Notes: generated by a model not told the origin, from the sequence alone. Numbered from the stretch's first letter, positions 1 to 6,407 are shown. The stretch: 6,568 bases of DNA from Candidatus Desulfofervidaceae bacterium (GCA_021160485.1 JAGHCL010000219.1:1-6568); one strand, 5' to 3'. Made by a program: numbers and translations.

Positions 1-2
1 GG

Positions 3-1166
3 TTCAACCAAGATGCCGTTTTGCTGGGCTGTTTGTTCACAAAAATGTCTTTTTTCAGACTGGGGTTGTAAATTACGGCCCAAAATAGCAAAAGGCACAG
101 GCTCAGCCACATGGGTTCTGACAGAAATGGGCGTATAGTGATCCATGGTTACCATTACTTTTATATCTGTTTCCCTGGCTGCTGCCAATACTGGACCCAC
201 TACCTGAGCATCAAAGGCTTCGATCGCCTTGATTTTAGCTGTTAAATTTCCTTCATGACCCGCTTCATCCGGGGCCTCTACATGCACATAGACGAAATCT
301 AACTCTTGCAGTGCTTTAAGAGCATATTGAGCTTTGCCCTGATAATTGGTGTCCAGATAGCCAGTAGCACCTGGCACATTAATCACCTTTAAACCAGCCA
401 GGATACCAATGCCTTTAATTAAATCTACCGCCGAAATAACAGCGCCTTTCAAACCAAATTTTTCTTTAAAGCTGGGTATTTTGGGCTTTTTCCCTTGTCC
501 CCAGGGCCATATACTATTGGCCGGCTTTTGTCCTTTATTTATGCGTGCTTGATTAATAGGATGCGTAACGAGAATTTCTCTGGCCTGCTGCATAAGCAGT
601 TTTATCTCTGAAGGTAAGGTAGAGATATATGCAGTCATGTCTTTCCCTGTAACGTCATGGGGAGGTATGGTAGAAAATGCCTCCTTTCCTTTATGCCAGA
701 TAAGAATGTGGCGATAACTTACTCCAGGATAAAAAGTAAACGTATTTGAGCCTAGTTTTTGCTGTAGTGTTTCTATTAATATCCGAGCTTCTTCTGAAGA
801 AATATGTCCAGCGCTATAATCTTCCATGAAAAAATGATTGTCTTTTTCTATTAAAGTTACCAAGTTACATCTAAAAATAATATCTTCTAGAGATGTTTCT
901 ATTCCCAGACTGGCAGCTTCTATTGGACCTCTACCTGTATGATAGGTTTTTGGATCAAAGCCCATCAAACTCATATTGGCTACATCACTCCCAGGCGGCA
1001 TTCCGGGTGGGACTGTCTTAACTAATCCCAGTATACCTTGAGAGGCAATAAAGTCCATATTAGGCGTATAAGCGGCCTCAAGAGGTGTTTTTCCACCCAA
1101 CTCGGAAAGAGGATAATCTCCCATCCCGTCGCCTACAAGCACAATGAACTTCGTGCAGGCTTTCAA
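3..1166 (-). CDS. apgM: 2,3-bisphosphoglycerate-independent phosphoglycerate mutase, archaeal type (3' end outside window)
   Basis: The open frame gives 388 codons without a stop and leaves the window at the left edge. The family is about 400 residues, so only a short C-terminal piece is missing. It belongs to the alkaline-phosphatase-like superfamily that interconverts 3- and 2-phosphoglycerate in the cytoplasm. Visible landmarks: VGDGMGDYPL at residues 11-20 (metal ligand D13), GGKTPLEAA at 24-32, PPGSDVANMSLMG at 57-69 with the likely catalytic serine S66, TGRGPIEAAS at 77-86, HVEAPDEAGHEGN at 295-307 (metal ligands D300, H304), and DHYTPISVRTH at 342-352 (D342, H343, H352). The start is TTG: it lies 8 bases after GGGAGG and gives the expected N-terminus MKACTKFIVLVGDG; no ATG fits. 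The gene diverges from the methyltransferase. Some bacterial members have been labelled proposed homoserine kinases, so the substrate is less certain than the family. Confidence 0.9.
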   Translation of the reverse strand, partial: MKACTKFIVLVGDGMGDYPLSELGGKTPLEAAYTPNMDFIASQGILGLVKTVPPGMPPGSDVANMSLMGFDPKTYHTGRGPIEAASLGIETSLEDIIFRCNLVTLIEKDNHFFMEDYSAGHISSEEARILIETLQQKLGSNTFTFYPGVSYRHILIWHKGKEAFSTIPPHDVTGKDMTAYISTLPSEIKLLMQQAREILVTHPINQARINKGQKPANSIWPWGQGKKPKIPSFKEKFGLKGAVISAVDLIKGIGILAGLKVINVPGATGYLDTNYQGKAQYALKALQELDFVYVHVEAPDEAGHEGNLTAKIKAIEAFDAQVVGPVLAAARETDIKVMVTMDHYTPISVRTHVAEPVPFAILGRNLQPQSEKRHFCEQTAQQNGILVE

Positions 1167-1174
1167 TTAGTATT

Positions 1175-1180
1175 CCTCCC
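1175..1180 (-). promoter_or_regulatory. Ribosome binding site deciding the TTG start of apgM
   Basis: The minus strand reads GGGAGG, 8 bases before the TTG at 1166-1164. It is a near-perfect Shine-Dalgarno sequence and the main reason for choosing the non-ATG start. Confidence 0.8.
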
Positions 1181-1220
1181 AATTTCCATTAGCAAGAACA
1201 TCGTTTAAGTGGAGATTACC

Positions 1221-1249
1221 ATAAAAGATTTTTATCTTCAACTTATCAA
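1221..1249 (-). promoter_or_regulatory. Candidate sigma-70-type promoter for apgM
   Basis: On the minus strand TTGATA (1249-1244, 5 of 6 to TTGACA) is followed after 17 bases by TTTTAT (1226-1221, 4 of 6 to TATAAT). Transcription would start near 1214, giving a leader of about 48 bases. The spacer holds a small inverted repeat, AAGAT-TTTT-ATCTT (1225-1238). This rests on motif match alone, in AT-rich DNA. Confidence 0.35.
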
Positions 1250-1326
1250 CAAAATAGGCATTTGGTTTTAATTTTAAATGTTATAAAATATTTTTAGTTG
1301 ACGAAGAAGTTTATGGGGTCAGCTTA

Positions 1327-2064
1327 ATGCAGCAGCCATATGATGAAATTGCTCCTCTTTATGATAGTGAATTTACCTTTAATGATGATGTTTACTTTTA
1401 TTTAAATTATTTGTCACTTCCTCCCAGGCGGATTTTAGAAGTTGGCTGTGGAACAGGTAGAATTGCTGTTCCTTTAGCTCAAAATGGCCACGAGGTTATA
1501 GGTATTGATATTTCTCTCCCTATGCTCAGAGTAGCAAAGGAAAAAAAGGTATTTCCGTTTTATCCTATATGTATGGATATGCGCTGTTTGGGATTGAAAG
1601 GAAATTTTGACTTTATTTTAATGCCTTTTAATGTTTTGGGTTTTTTAACAACCTCAGAGGAAAGATTGTCTTTCCTAAAACAGCTAATTCCTGTTTTAAA
1701 TCCCAATGGGAAAATTATTATCGACCTTTTTGTTCCTTCTCAGAGAAAGGTTAAGACTAAGAAGTATGTAAAAAAATTTGTCCATACTACCACAGGCACG
1801 CTTGTTATTAAACAAACCCAGGAGACCTATAATAAGGATAGAATAAAAATTGAACAAGTTTATAAACAGTATGAATATGGTAAAACTACTCCTCTGCACA
1901 CTTACCGCAATAATTTTTCTCTAGCCATTATTGATGCCGAAACTTTAGAAACAGAACTGTTGGAAGCAGGTCTTTGGATAGAAGAAATGTTCGGTGATTA
2001 TATACAAACACCTTTTAACCCCAAGTCCAGCCCACGCTTATTAGCCATTGCCGCAATTTTGTAG
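1327..2064 (+). CDS. Class I SAM-dependent methyltransferase of unknown substrate
   Basis: The protein has 245 residues and no signal peptide or membrane segment, so it is probably cytoplasmic. It opens with YDEIAPLYDSEF (5-16), typical of small-molecule methyltransferases. SAM-binding motif I is ILEVGCGTG (36-44); the ribose-binding acidic residue follows in GIDIS (D61), and D84 in ICMDM fits motif II. FDFILMPFNVLGF near 94-106 fits the post-II strand, and LNPNGKIIIDLF near 124-135 the strand beyond it. The C-terminal third (about 140-245) is a strand-rich cap ending in a pattern common in this superfamily: a GLW turn, GDY and SPRLLAIA. The ATG has only a weak GGGG (1315-1318) ahead of it. 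The gene is divergent from apgM and 125 bases before the glycosyltransferase on the same strand. The acceptor cannot be read from sequence; modification of a sugar or glycerate product of the neighbour is only a guess. Confidence 0.85.
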   Translation: MQQPYDEIAPLYDSEFTFNDDVYFYLNYLSLPPRRILEVGCGTGRIAVPLAQNGHEVIGIDISLPMLRVAKEKKVFPFYPICMDMRCLGLKGNFDFILMPFNVLGFLTTSEERLSFLKQLIPVLNPNGKIIIDLFVPSQRKVKTKKYVKKFVHTTTGTLVIKQTQETYNKDRIKIEQVYKQYEYGKTTPLHTYRNNFSLAIIDAETLETELLEAGLWIEEMFGDYIQTPFNPKSSPRLLAIAAIL

Positions 2065-2133
2065 TAATTTTTTTGGACACTTTGAAAAAATGGTCGTAGT
2101 TGTAGATAGGAGAGATTTATTTTTTTTCATTCC

Positions 2134-2163
2134 TTGACTAATATGGTAAAAAGCTGGTAAATA
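2134..2163 (+). promoter_or_regulatory. Candidate promoter for the glycosyltransferase gene
   Basis: TTGACT (2134-2139, 5 of 6 to consensus) is followed after 18 bases by TAAATA (2158-2163, 4 of 6). The start would fall near 2170, leaving a 20-base leader that contains the GAGAGGAG ribosome binding site (2178-2185). This suggests the gene can be expressed independently of the methyltransferase upstream. Confidence 0.45.
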
Positions 2164-2189
2164 AAGGAAACCTTTAAGAGAGGAGATGG

Positions 2190-3419
2190 ATGGCAGAAAT
2201 AATAGGCGTGGAGATTAATCCTGATCAGGTGAAAAAAGCAGATATAATTGTAGGCATTCCGTCTTATAACGAAGCTGATACCATCGCCTTTCCGGTTAAA
2301 CAGGCGGCTGAAGGTTTAAAGCAATATTTTTCTGGGTATAAATCTGTGATTATAAATTGTGATGCCAATTCTACCGATGGCACTAAGGAAGTATTTTTGA
2401 ATACGCCCACTGGTGGTGTTCCTAAGATATACCTTTCTACACCCTTAAATGTTTCCGGAAAGGGCAGTGTTTTAAAGATGTTATTTCATAAAGCCTGCGA
2501 AATGGAGGCCAAGGCTATTCTGACTGTTGATGCAGACCTGATAAGCATTACACCTAAATGGATTCGCAATCTAGGAGAACCGTTATTTGAAGACTTTGGT
2601 TTTGTTGCTCCTCTTTATGTCCGCCATAAATATGATGGTACTATTACAAATAATGTCGTTTACCCTTTAACTAGGGCCCTTTACGGCAGAAGAATTCGTC
2701 AACCTATCGGTGGAGATTTTAGCTTTTCTGGTGAATTAGCAAAGATTTATGCTCAGAGTCCATATTGGGATAATCTGGTAGAAAGGTTTGGAATAGATAT
2801 ATGGATGAGCACCTTGGCAATTAACCAGGGGATCCCTATTTGTCAATCTTTTATGGGGCGGCCCAAAATTCACCGGCCTAAAGACCCTGCTAAAACACTT
2901 GGTTCTATGTTTTATCAAGTAGTAGGAACTGTTTTTAACCTTATGCAAAGATTTGAAGAAAATTGGAAGAAGGTAAAGTGGAGTAAGCCTACGGCCATTT
3001 TCGGTTTTGGTCTAGGGGAAACAGAATTACCACCTCCTGTAGAAGTTGATCAGAAAAGCCTTTACCAAAAGTTTAATGCTGGATTTGAAAAATACGCTAG
3101 TATCTGGGAAAAGATATTGTTTAGCCCTAATCTGATTAAACTTAAAGAAATAAAGACATTACAATTAGAACGCTTTGAATTTCCTACTGAGTTATGGATC
3201 AAAATCCTATATGACTTTGCGGTGGCATTTAAGAACAAATGCGTAGAAGAGGGATTGATGTTAGAATCCCTTGTTCCTCTTTATTTTGGAAAAACCCTCT
3301 CTTTTGTTAAGAAAACAGAAAGGATGTCCATCCAAGAAGCAGAAGAATTGATAGAATATGAATGTGAAGCATTTGAAAAAATCAAACCATATTTGATTCA
3401 ACGGTGGGAAGAAACATAA
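2190..3419 (+). CDS. GT-A fold glycosyltransferase, mannosylglycerate / glucosyl-3-phosphoglycerate synthase-like
   Basis: The protein has 409 residues and no membrane segments, so it should be soluble. The GT-A domain covers about 15-240: VGIPSYNEADT (21-31) is the nucleotide-sugar entry motif, NCDANSTDGT (56-65) follows, SGKGSVLK (89-96) resembles the GKG element of GT81 enzymes, and VDADLISITPKWI (113-125) contains the metal-binding DxD (D114, D116). QPIGGDFSFSGE (171-182) and FGIDIWMSTLAINQG (200-214) match elements of GT78 mannosylglycerate synthase and GT81 glucosyl-3-phosphoglycerate synthase; KIHRPKDP (226-233) supplies the likely metal-ligand histidine H228. Residues 245-409 form a largely helical C-terminal domain rich in Glu and Lys. 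Known relatives transfer mannose or glucose to glycerate or 3-phosphoglycerate for compatible solutes or polysaccharide primers. The family placement is by remembered motifs; donor and acceptor are not determined. The start has GAGAGGAG 4 bases upstream. An overlapping ATG at 2186 is out of frame and soon hits a stop. Confidence 0.8.
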   Translation: MAEIIGVEINPDQVKKADIIVGIPSYNEADTIAFPVKQAAEGLKQYFSGYKSVIINCDANSTDGTKEVFLNTPTGGVPKIYLSTPLNVSGKGSVLKMLFHKACEMEAKAILTVDADLISITPKWIRNLGEPLFEDFGFVAPLYVRHKYDGTITNNVVYPLTRALYGRRIRQPIGGDFSFSGELAKIYAQSPYWDNLVERFGIDIWMSTLAINQGIPICQSFMGRPKIHRPKDPAKTLGSMFYQVVGTVFNLMQRFEENWKKVKWSKPTAIFGFGLGETELPPPVEVDQKSLYQKFNAGFEKYASIWEKILFSPNLIKLKEIKTLQLERFEFPTELWIKILYDFAVAFKNKCVEEGLMLESLVPLYFGKTLSFVKKTERMSIQEAEELIEYECEAFEKIKPYLIQRWEET

Positions 3420-3460
3420 GTTCTGTTTTAGTTCTTTGGGGCTTCTTAAATTCCTTTTGA

Positions 3461-4144
3461 TTATCTTTTCCGGTTTAATTCTGCATCTGAAGGTCGGATG
3501 TAAAAGGGTACGAGTGAAGTAGGGTCAGTTTTTCCTCCTTTTTTAAACTCTTTTAGGGCAAGGGTGGCGATAATTTGTGGGTGAAGGCGGTGCAAGTGAG
3601 GTGGGGGAAAGAGACAGCGGTTTTTCATTTTTTGTTTGATTATCTCTTTATACACATCTACACCTGTGCCGGCAAAAATGGTCTTGCGTCTAAGTCCTTT
3701 CAATAAATCCTCTGGGCAGATGGAACTATAATTAGAAATCTGCTTTATTTTCCCATTTTTAGCTTGGTAGAAGGCCGTGAAGACTTGTCCTTTACGGGCA
3801 TCAATTACAGGACAGATAAGATGAGAGGTGTGGGGGAAATTATGGGCAATGACGTCCAGACCATTGACACCGACAAGGGGTTTTTGCAGGGCATACGCCA
3901 TCCCTTTGGCTGTGGCGACCCCTATGCGAACGCCTGTAAAACTTCCCGGGCCTTTGACTACAGCAAACAGGTCTATTTCAGCTAGAGTAACACCGGCAAA
4001 ATCAAACAGAACCTTAAGGCTGTTTATAAGCCTTTGATTGTGGGTAAGGGGTAAGTTTAAATCAAACTGAGCTTTTAATTCTTTTCCTATAACTAGAGCC
4101 ACACTGCCTAGATGAGTAGAAGTATCAATGGTTAATATTTTCAT
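3461..4144 (-). CDS. tsaB: tRNA threonylcarbamoyladenosine biosynthesis protein TsaB
   Basis: The protein has 227 residues, the usual TsaB length. It is the non-catalytic partner that dimerises with TsaD and, with TsaE, transfers threonylcarbamoyl from TsaC product to A37 of ANN-decoding tRNAs (t6A) in the cytoplasm. It shows the ASKHA-fold N-terminus MKILTIDTST (1-10), THNQRLI in the position of the usual HSE motif (34-40), the family signature KGPGSFTGVRIG (64-75), VIDARKGQVF (113-122) and the C-terminal PFYIRPSDAELN (213-224). The ATG overlaps the stop of rseP as ATGA and has no clear ribosome binding site, which points to translational coupling in a two-gene operon. The gene is convergent with the glycosyltransferase, with 41 bases between stops and no clear terminator hairpin. 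The tRNA-Met in this window is not an obligatory partner; its proximity is probably chance. Confidence 0.95.
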   Translation of the reverse strand: MKILTIDTSTHLGSVALVIGKELKAQFDLNLPLTHNQRLINSLKVLFDFAGVTLAEIDLFAVVKGPGSFTGVRIGVATAKGMAYALQKPLVGVNGLDVIAHNFPHTSHLICPVIDARKGQVFTAFYQAKNGKIKQISNYSSICPEDLLKGLRRKTIFAGTGVDVYKEIIKQKMKNRCLFPPPHLHRLHPQIIATLALKEFKKGGKTDPTSLVPFYIRPSDAELNRKR

Positions 4145-5214
4145 GGTAAGGTAGTTTGTTTAACTATTCTTAAAATATCGTTATACATCACGATAAGCAT
4201 GAGTAGCACCAAAATAGCTATTCCAACCCGCTGGGTGATTTCCATGGTTTTTACACTCAATGGACGTCTTCTGATGGCCTCAATGCCATAGAAAAACAGA
4301 TGTCCACCGTCTAAAACAGGAATGGGGAGAAGATTAATAATACCCAAATTAATAGAAATTAAAGCGGCAAAGGAAAAAAGAGCAGCCAGCCCTGCTTGAG
4401 CCTGTTTGGTGGTAAGCTGAATAATGCCAATGGGTCCAGCCAGCATTTTAAAAGATAATTTACCTAAAATCAGGTTCTTAATAGTTAGTATGGTGAGTTT
4501 GGTTGTAAACCAGGTTTGTTTTAAGCCCTCCCAGCACGCACCCCACGGGGAGAGATGTTCTATTTTTACTTCACCAGCGGCCACAATTCCAATGATTGGC
4601 CTCTCTATTTCATCTCCCAGTAAGGTTTTGATTTTCTCTATTTTAGGCCTTAATGTTATCCTCAATTTTTCATTGTTTCTCTGAAGAAGCAGAGTTAAAA
4701 ATGTGCCTTTATGTTTTCTGATCGCCTTTGCCAGTTCATCCCAAGTGGTTACAGGTTTATTATCAATTGCCAGAATGAGGTCTCCTTTTTGCACACCGGC
4801 AATAGCAGCGGGTGATTCAGGCTGAACATTGCCAATTTTGGGCAAAAGCAGTGGTTTTCCAGAAATGGCGAATAAAGAAATAAAAACGACTAAGGCAAAC
4901 AAAACATTAAAAAGAGGTCCTGCCAGAACAATCAAAGTGCGCTTCCATAAAGGTTGATAGGTAAAGGCGATATATCTTTCTTCCTCTGAGATATATTCCT
5001 GGGGAGATTCCCCCACCAGTTTTACATATCCACCAAGGGGGACAGCAGAAATTACATATTCTGTTCTTCCTATACATTTTCCAACTAACTTTGGACCAAA
5101 TCCCAGAGAAAAGGTTCTTACTCCGACTCCACACCACCTGGCCATCAAAAAATGGCCCCATTCGTGGACAAAAATCAGCAGACCCAGAATAATGATTGTC
5201 CAAAAAATCGGCAA
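4141..5214 (-). CDS. rseP: RIP metalloprotease RseP (site-2 protease)
   Basis: The protein has 357 residues, in the range of single-PDZ bacterial site-2 proteases and shorter than the two-PDZ E. coli form (about 450). It cuts membrane-embedded anti-sigma factors or signal-peptide remnants within the inner membrane. The first membrane helix carries the zinc motif HEWGH (H17, E18, H21). A second helix lies at about 93-116, a PDZ domain at about 120-190 (SPAAIAGVQKGDLILAIDNKPV), a third helix near 279-299 leading to NLLPIPVLDGGHL (294-306) with the third zinc ligand D302, and a last helix at 330-349. GPIGI at 260-264 is typical. The start is TTG, 6 bases after AGGAGG; the next in-frame ATG (residue 24) would lose the active site. 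The gene leads an operon with tsaB. In many proteobacteria dxr precedes rseP, but here divergent nadC does. Confidence 0.95.
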   Translation of the reverse strand: MPIFWTIIILGLLIFVHEWGHFLMARWCGVGVRTFSLGFGPKLVGKCIGRTEYVISAVPLGGYVKLVGESPQEYISEEERYIAFTYQPLWKRTLIVLAGPLFNVLFALVVFISLFAISGKPLLLPKIGNVQPESPAAIAGVQKGDLILAIDNKPVTTWDELAKAIRKHKGTFLTLLLQRNNEKLRITLRPKIEKIKTLLGDEIERPIIGIVAAGEVKIEHLSPWGACWEGLKQTWFTTKLTILTIKNLILGKLSFKMLAGPIGIIQLTTKQAQAGLAALFSFAALISINLGIINLLPIPVLDGGHLFFYGIEAIRRRPLSVKTMEITQRVGIAILVLLMLIVMYNDILRIVKQTTLP

Positions 5215-5220
5215 TGTCTT

Positions 5221-5226
5221 CCTCCT
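5221..5226 (-). promoter_or_regulatory. Ribosome binding site deciding the TTG start of rseP
   Basis: The minus strand reads a full AGGAGG, 6 bases before the TTG at 5214-5212. This supports a non-ATG start that keeps the first membrane helix and the HEWGH motif. Confidence 0.85.
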
Positions 5227-5256
5227 GTTTAAATTGCTTTATTCTAATAACACAAA

Positions 5257-5286
5257 ATTAGTCTTTCTGCCAGCAAAGTATGCCAA
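5257..5286 (-). promoter_or_regulatory. Candidate promoter for the rseP-tsaB operon
   Basis: On the minus strand TTGGCA (5286-5281, 5 of 6) is followed after 18 bases by ACTAAT (5262-5257, 4 of 6). The start would fall near 5250, about 36 bases before the TTG. The site lies in the 159-base gap shared with divergent nadC. It is based on motif match only. Confidence 0.35.
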
Positions 5287-5322
5287 AATTTTCTACTTTT
5301 AAGAAAATAGTCCTTTTTCCTT

Positions 5323-5340
5323 TTTGGTTTTAATGTTATA
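5323..5340 (+). promoter_or_regulatory. Candidate upstream control element of nadC (shared motif)
   Basis: The 18 bases TTTGGTTTTAATGTTATA end 33 bases before the nadC start. The same string, with 7 extra bases inside it, occurs at 1261-1285 ahead of the methyltransferase. The TTATAC at its end (5336-5341) could act as a -10 box, but no good -35 lies at the right distance. It may be a promoter, an operator, or an AT-rich coincidence. Confidence 0.25.
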
Positions 5341-5373
5341 CAGGAAATTAATTATTAAATAGGAGAGAGAAAT

Positions 5374-6240
5374 ATGTATCTGCCTAAGCCTCTCTTACAA
5401 AATCATTTATTGCGGCTTTTAGAATTAGATTTGGGACTGGGAGATATTACTACTGATATTGTTGTTCCCCCTGATGTGGAAGTAAAGGCAGAAATCGTTG
5501 TTAAAGAGGCCCGCCCGGTAATTTTAGCTGGATTAGAAGAAGTTTTTTATCTTTCTAATGCACTGGGGATAAAGTCTTCGTCTCCTTTTCAAGATGGAGA
5601 TAAGGTAGATTGCAAAACGGCGGTGCTTTTTTTAGAGGGTAAGGCAAGGGATATCCTTGTGATTGAAAGGACGGCCTTAAATATTTTAATGCGGATGACG
5701 GCCATTGCTACCATAACACGGAATATTCAAGATAAAATTAGAACTATTGGGTCAAAAAGTAAGATAGCTGCCACTCGTAAAACCCTCCCTGGATTTATTT
5801 ATTTTGATAAAAAGGCCGTCGCTATTGGCGGAGGAGATACCCATCGCCTTCACCTGGAAGACATGGTTCTGATTAAAAATAACCATCTGACTTTGGCAGG
5901 AGGACTGGAGGCAGCATTAAGAAAGGCTAGGGAAAGAGTGAGTTTCAGTAAGAAAATAGAAGTAGAGGTTAAGGATCAACAGGAAGCCATTATGGCTGTC
6001 AGTTTAGGTGCGGATATTGTCATGCTGGACAACTTTTCTCCTCTGGCAGTAGAAGAGACGATAAATGTTTTAAAACAAAAAGGATTAAGAGAACGGGTGA
6101 TCATTGAGGTTTCAGGAAGGATTACACCGGAAAATGTTTTAGACTATGCTGTTTATAATCCTGAGATTATCAGTTGCGGTGCCTTAACTCATTCAGTCAA
6201 GGCGGTAGATATGAGTTTGAGAATAAAAAATATGGTCTAA
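5374..6240 (+). CDS. nadC: Nicotinate-nucleotide pyrophosphorylase (carboxylating), quinolinate phosphoribosyltransferase
   Basis: The protein has 288 residues, full length for the family. It converts quinolinate and PRPP to nicotinate mononucleotide, CO2 and pyrophosphate in de novo NAD synthesis, in the cytoplasm. Motifs in order: LGLGDITTD (20-28), IERTALNILMRMTAIAT (97-113), the substrate-binding ATRKTLPG (133-140, R135 and K136), KKAVAIGGGDTHR (146-158, H157 and R158), DMVLIKNNH (163-171, K168), IEVEV (195-199), ADIVMLDN (213-220, D219), IEVSG (244-248) and ISCGALTHS (266-274). All the basic and acidic residues expected around the active site are present. Two signature positions differ from the bacterial consensus: THR for NHR, and KNNH for KDNH. 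The GGGD-x-HR spelling is closer to archaeal-type enzymes. The ATG has AGGAG 8 bases upstream. nadA and nadB are not in the window. The gene is divergent from rseP and 91 bases before the tRNA. Confidence 0.95.
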   Translation: MYLPKPLLQNHLLRLLELDLGLGDITTDIVVPPDVEVKAEIVVKEARPVILAGLEEVFYLSNALGIKSSSPFQDGDKVDCKTAVLFLEGKARDILVIERTALNILMRMTAIATITRNIQDKIRTIGSKSKIAATRKTLPGFIYFDKKAVAIGGGDTHRLHLEDMVLIKNNHLTLAGGLEAALRKARERVSFSKKIEVEVKDQQEAIMAVSLGADIVMLDNFSPLAVEETINVLKQKGLRERVIIEVSGRITPENVLDYAVYNPEIISCGALTHSVKAVDMSLRIKNMV

Positions 6241-6294
6241 AATAGTAAATGATGCCGAGTTGAAATTTGTAAGTAGAGAGAATAGTAAGACATA

Positions 6295-6322
6295 TTGACA
6301 AGACAGAAGTCTTTGTTAAAAT
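6295..6322 (+). promoter_or_regulatory. Promoter of the tRNA-Met gene
   Basis: A perfect TTGACA (6295-6300) is followed after 16 bases by TAAAAT (6317-6322, 5 of 6). It is the best promoter match in the window. Transcription would start near 6329, only 2-3 bases before the mature tRNA at 6332. The spacer carries an imperfect inverted repeat around AGAC-AGAA-GTCT (6301-6312). Confidence 0.65.
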
Positions 6323-6331
6323 TCCATGGCA

Positions 6332-6407
6332 GGCGGCGTAGCTCAGTCGGCAGAGCAGGTGGCTCATATCCACCGCGTCGGGGGTTCAAGTCCCTCCGCC
6401 GCCACCA
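6332..6407 (+). tRNA. tRNA-Met (anticodon CAU), elongator type, CCA encoded
   Basis: The 76 bases fold as a full cloverleaf. The acceptor stem GGCGGCG/CGCCGCC (6332-6338 with 6397-6403) is perfect. The D stem is GCTC/GAGC (6341-6344, 6353-6356). The anticodon stem is GGTGG/CCACC (6358-6362, 6370-6374), with loop CTCATAT and anticodon CAT at 6365-6367. The T stem is GGGGG/CCCTC (6380-6384, 6392-6396, one G-U pair) with loop TTCAAGT. Discriminator A is followed by CCA at 6405-6407. The paired first base and the GGCGGCGTAGCTCAG start argue for elongator rather than initiator tRNA. The lysidine-modified tRNA-Ile(CAU) shares the anticodon and is not fully excluded, but its acceptor stem usually differs. 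Position 38 is T rather than the common A. Confidence 0.93.

Noticed and set aside
1298..1303. TTGACG as a -35 box for the methyltransferase
   Set aside because: A -10 box 17 bases on would be AGCTTA at 1321-1326, a poor match, and would place the transcription start inside the coding region.
2065..2100. Terminator-like T-run and A-run after the methyltransferase (TTTTTTT...AAAAAA)
   Set aside because: The arms are only A-T pairs with no GC stem and no following T-run, so it is not a convincing intrinsic terminator.
3420..3460. Bidirectional terminator between the convergent glycosyltransferase and tsaB
   Set aside because: AAGAAAC and GTTCTT nearby pair imperfectly, and no stable stem with a U-run was found.
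3764..4037. Plus-strand frames of about 70 codons within tsaB
   Set aside because: They are antisense to a complete, well-recognised gene and have no family features or ribosome binding sites.
4424..4684. Plus-strand frame of 86 codons within rseP
   Set aside because: It is antisense to the conserved rseP reading frame and shows no recognisable domain.
5270..5286. Sigma-54-like TTGGCA...TTTGCT on the minus strand upstream of rseP
   Set aside because: The GG and GC are 8 bases apart, not the required 10, so the -24/-12 spacing fails.
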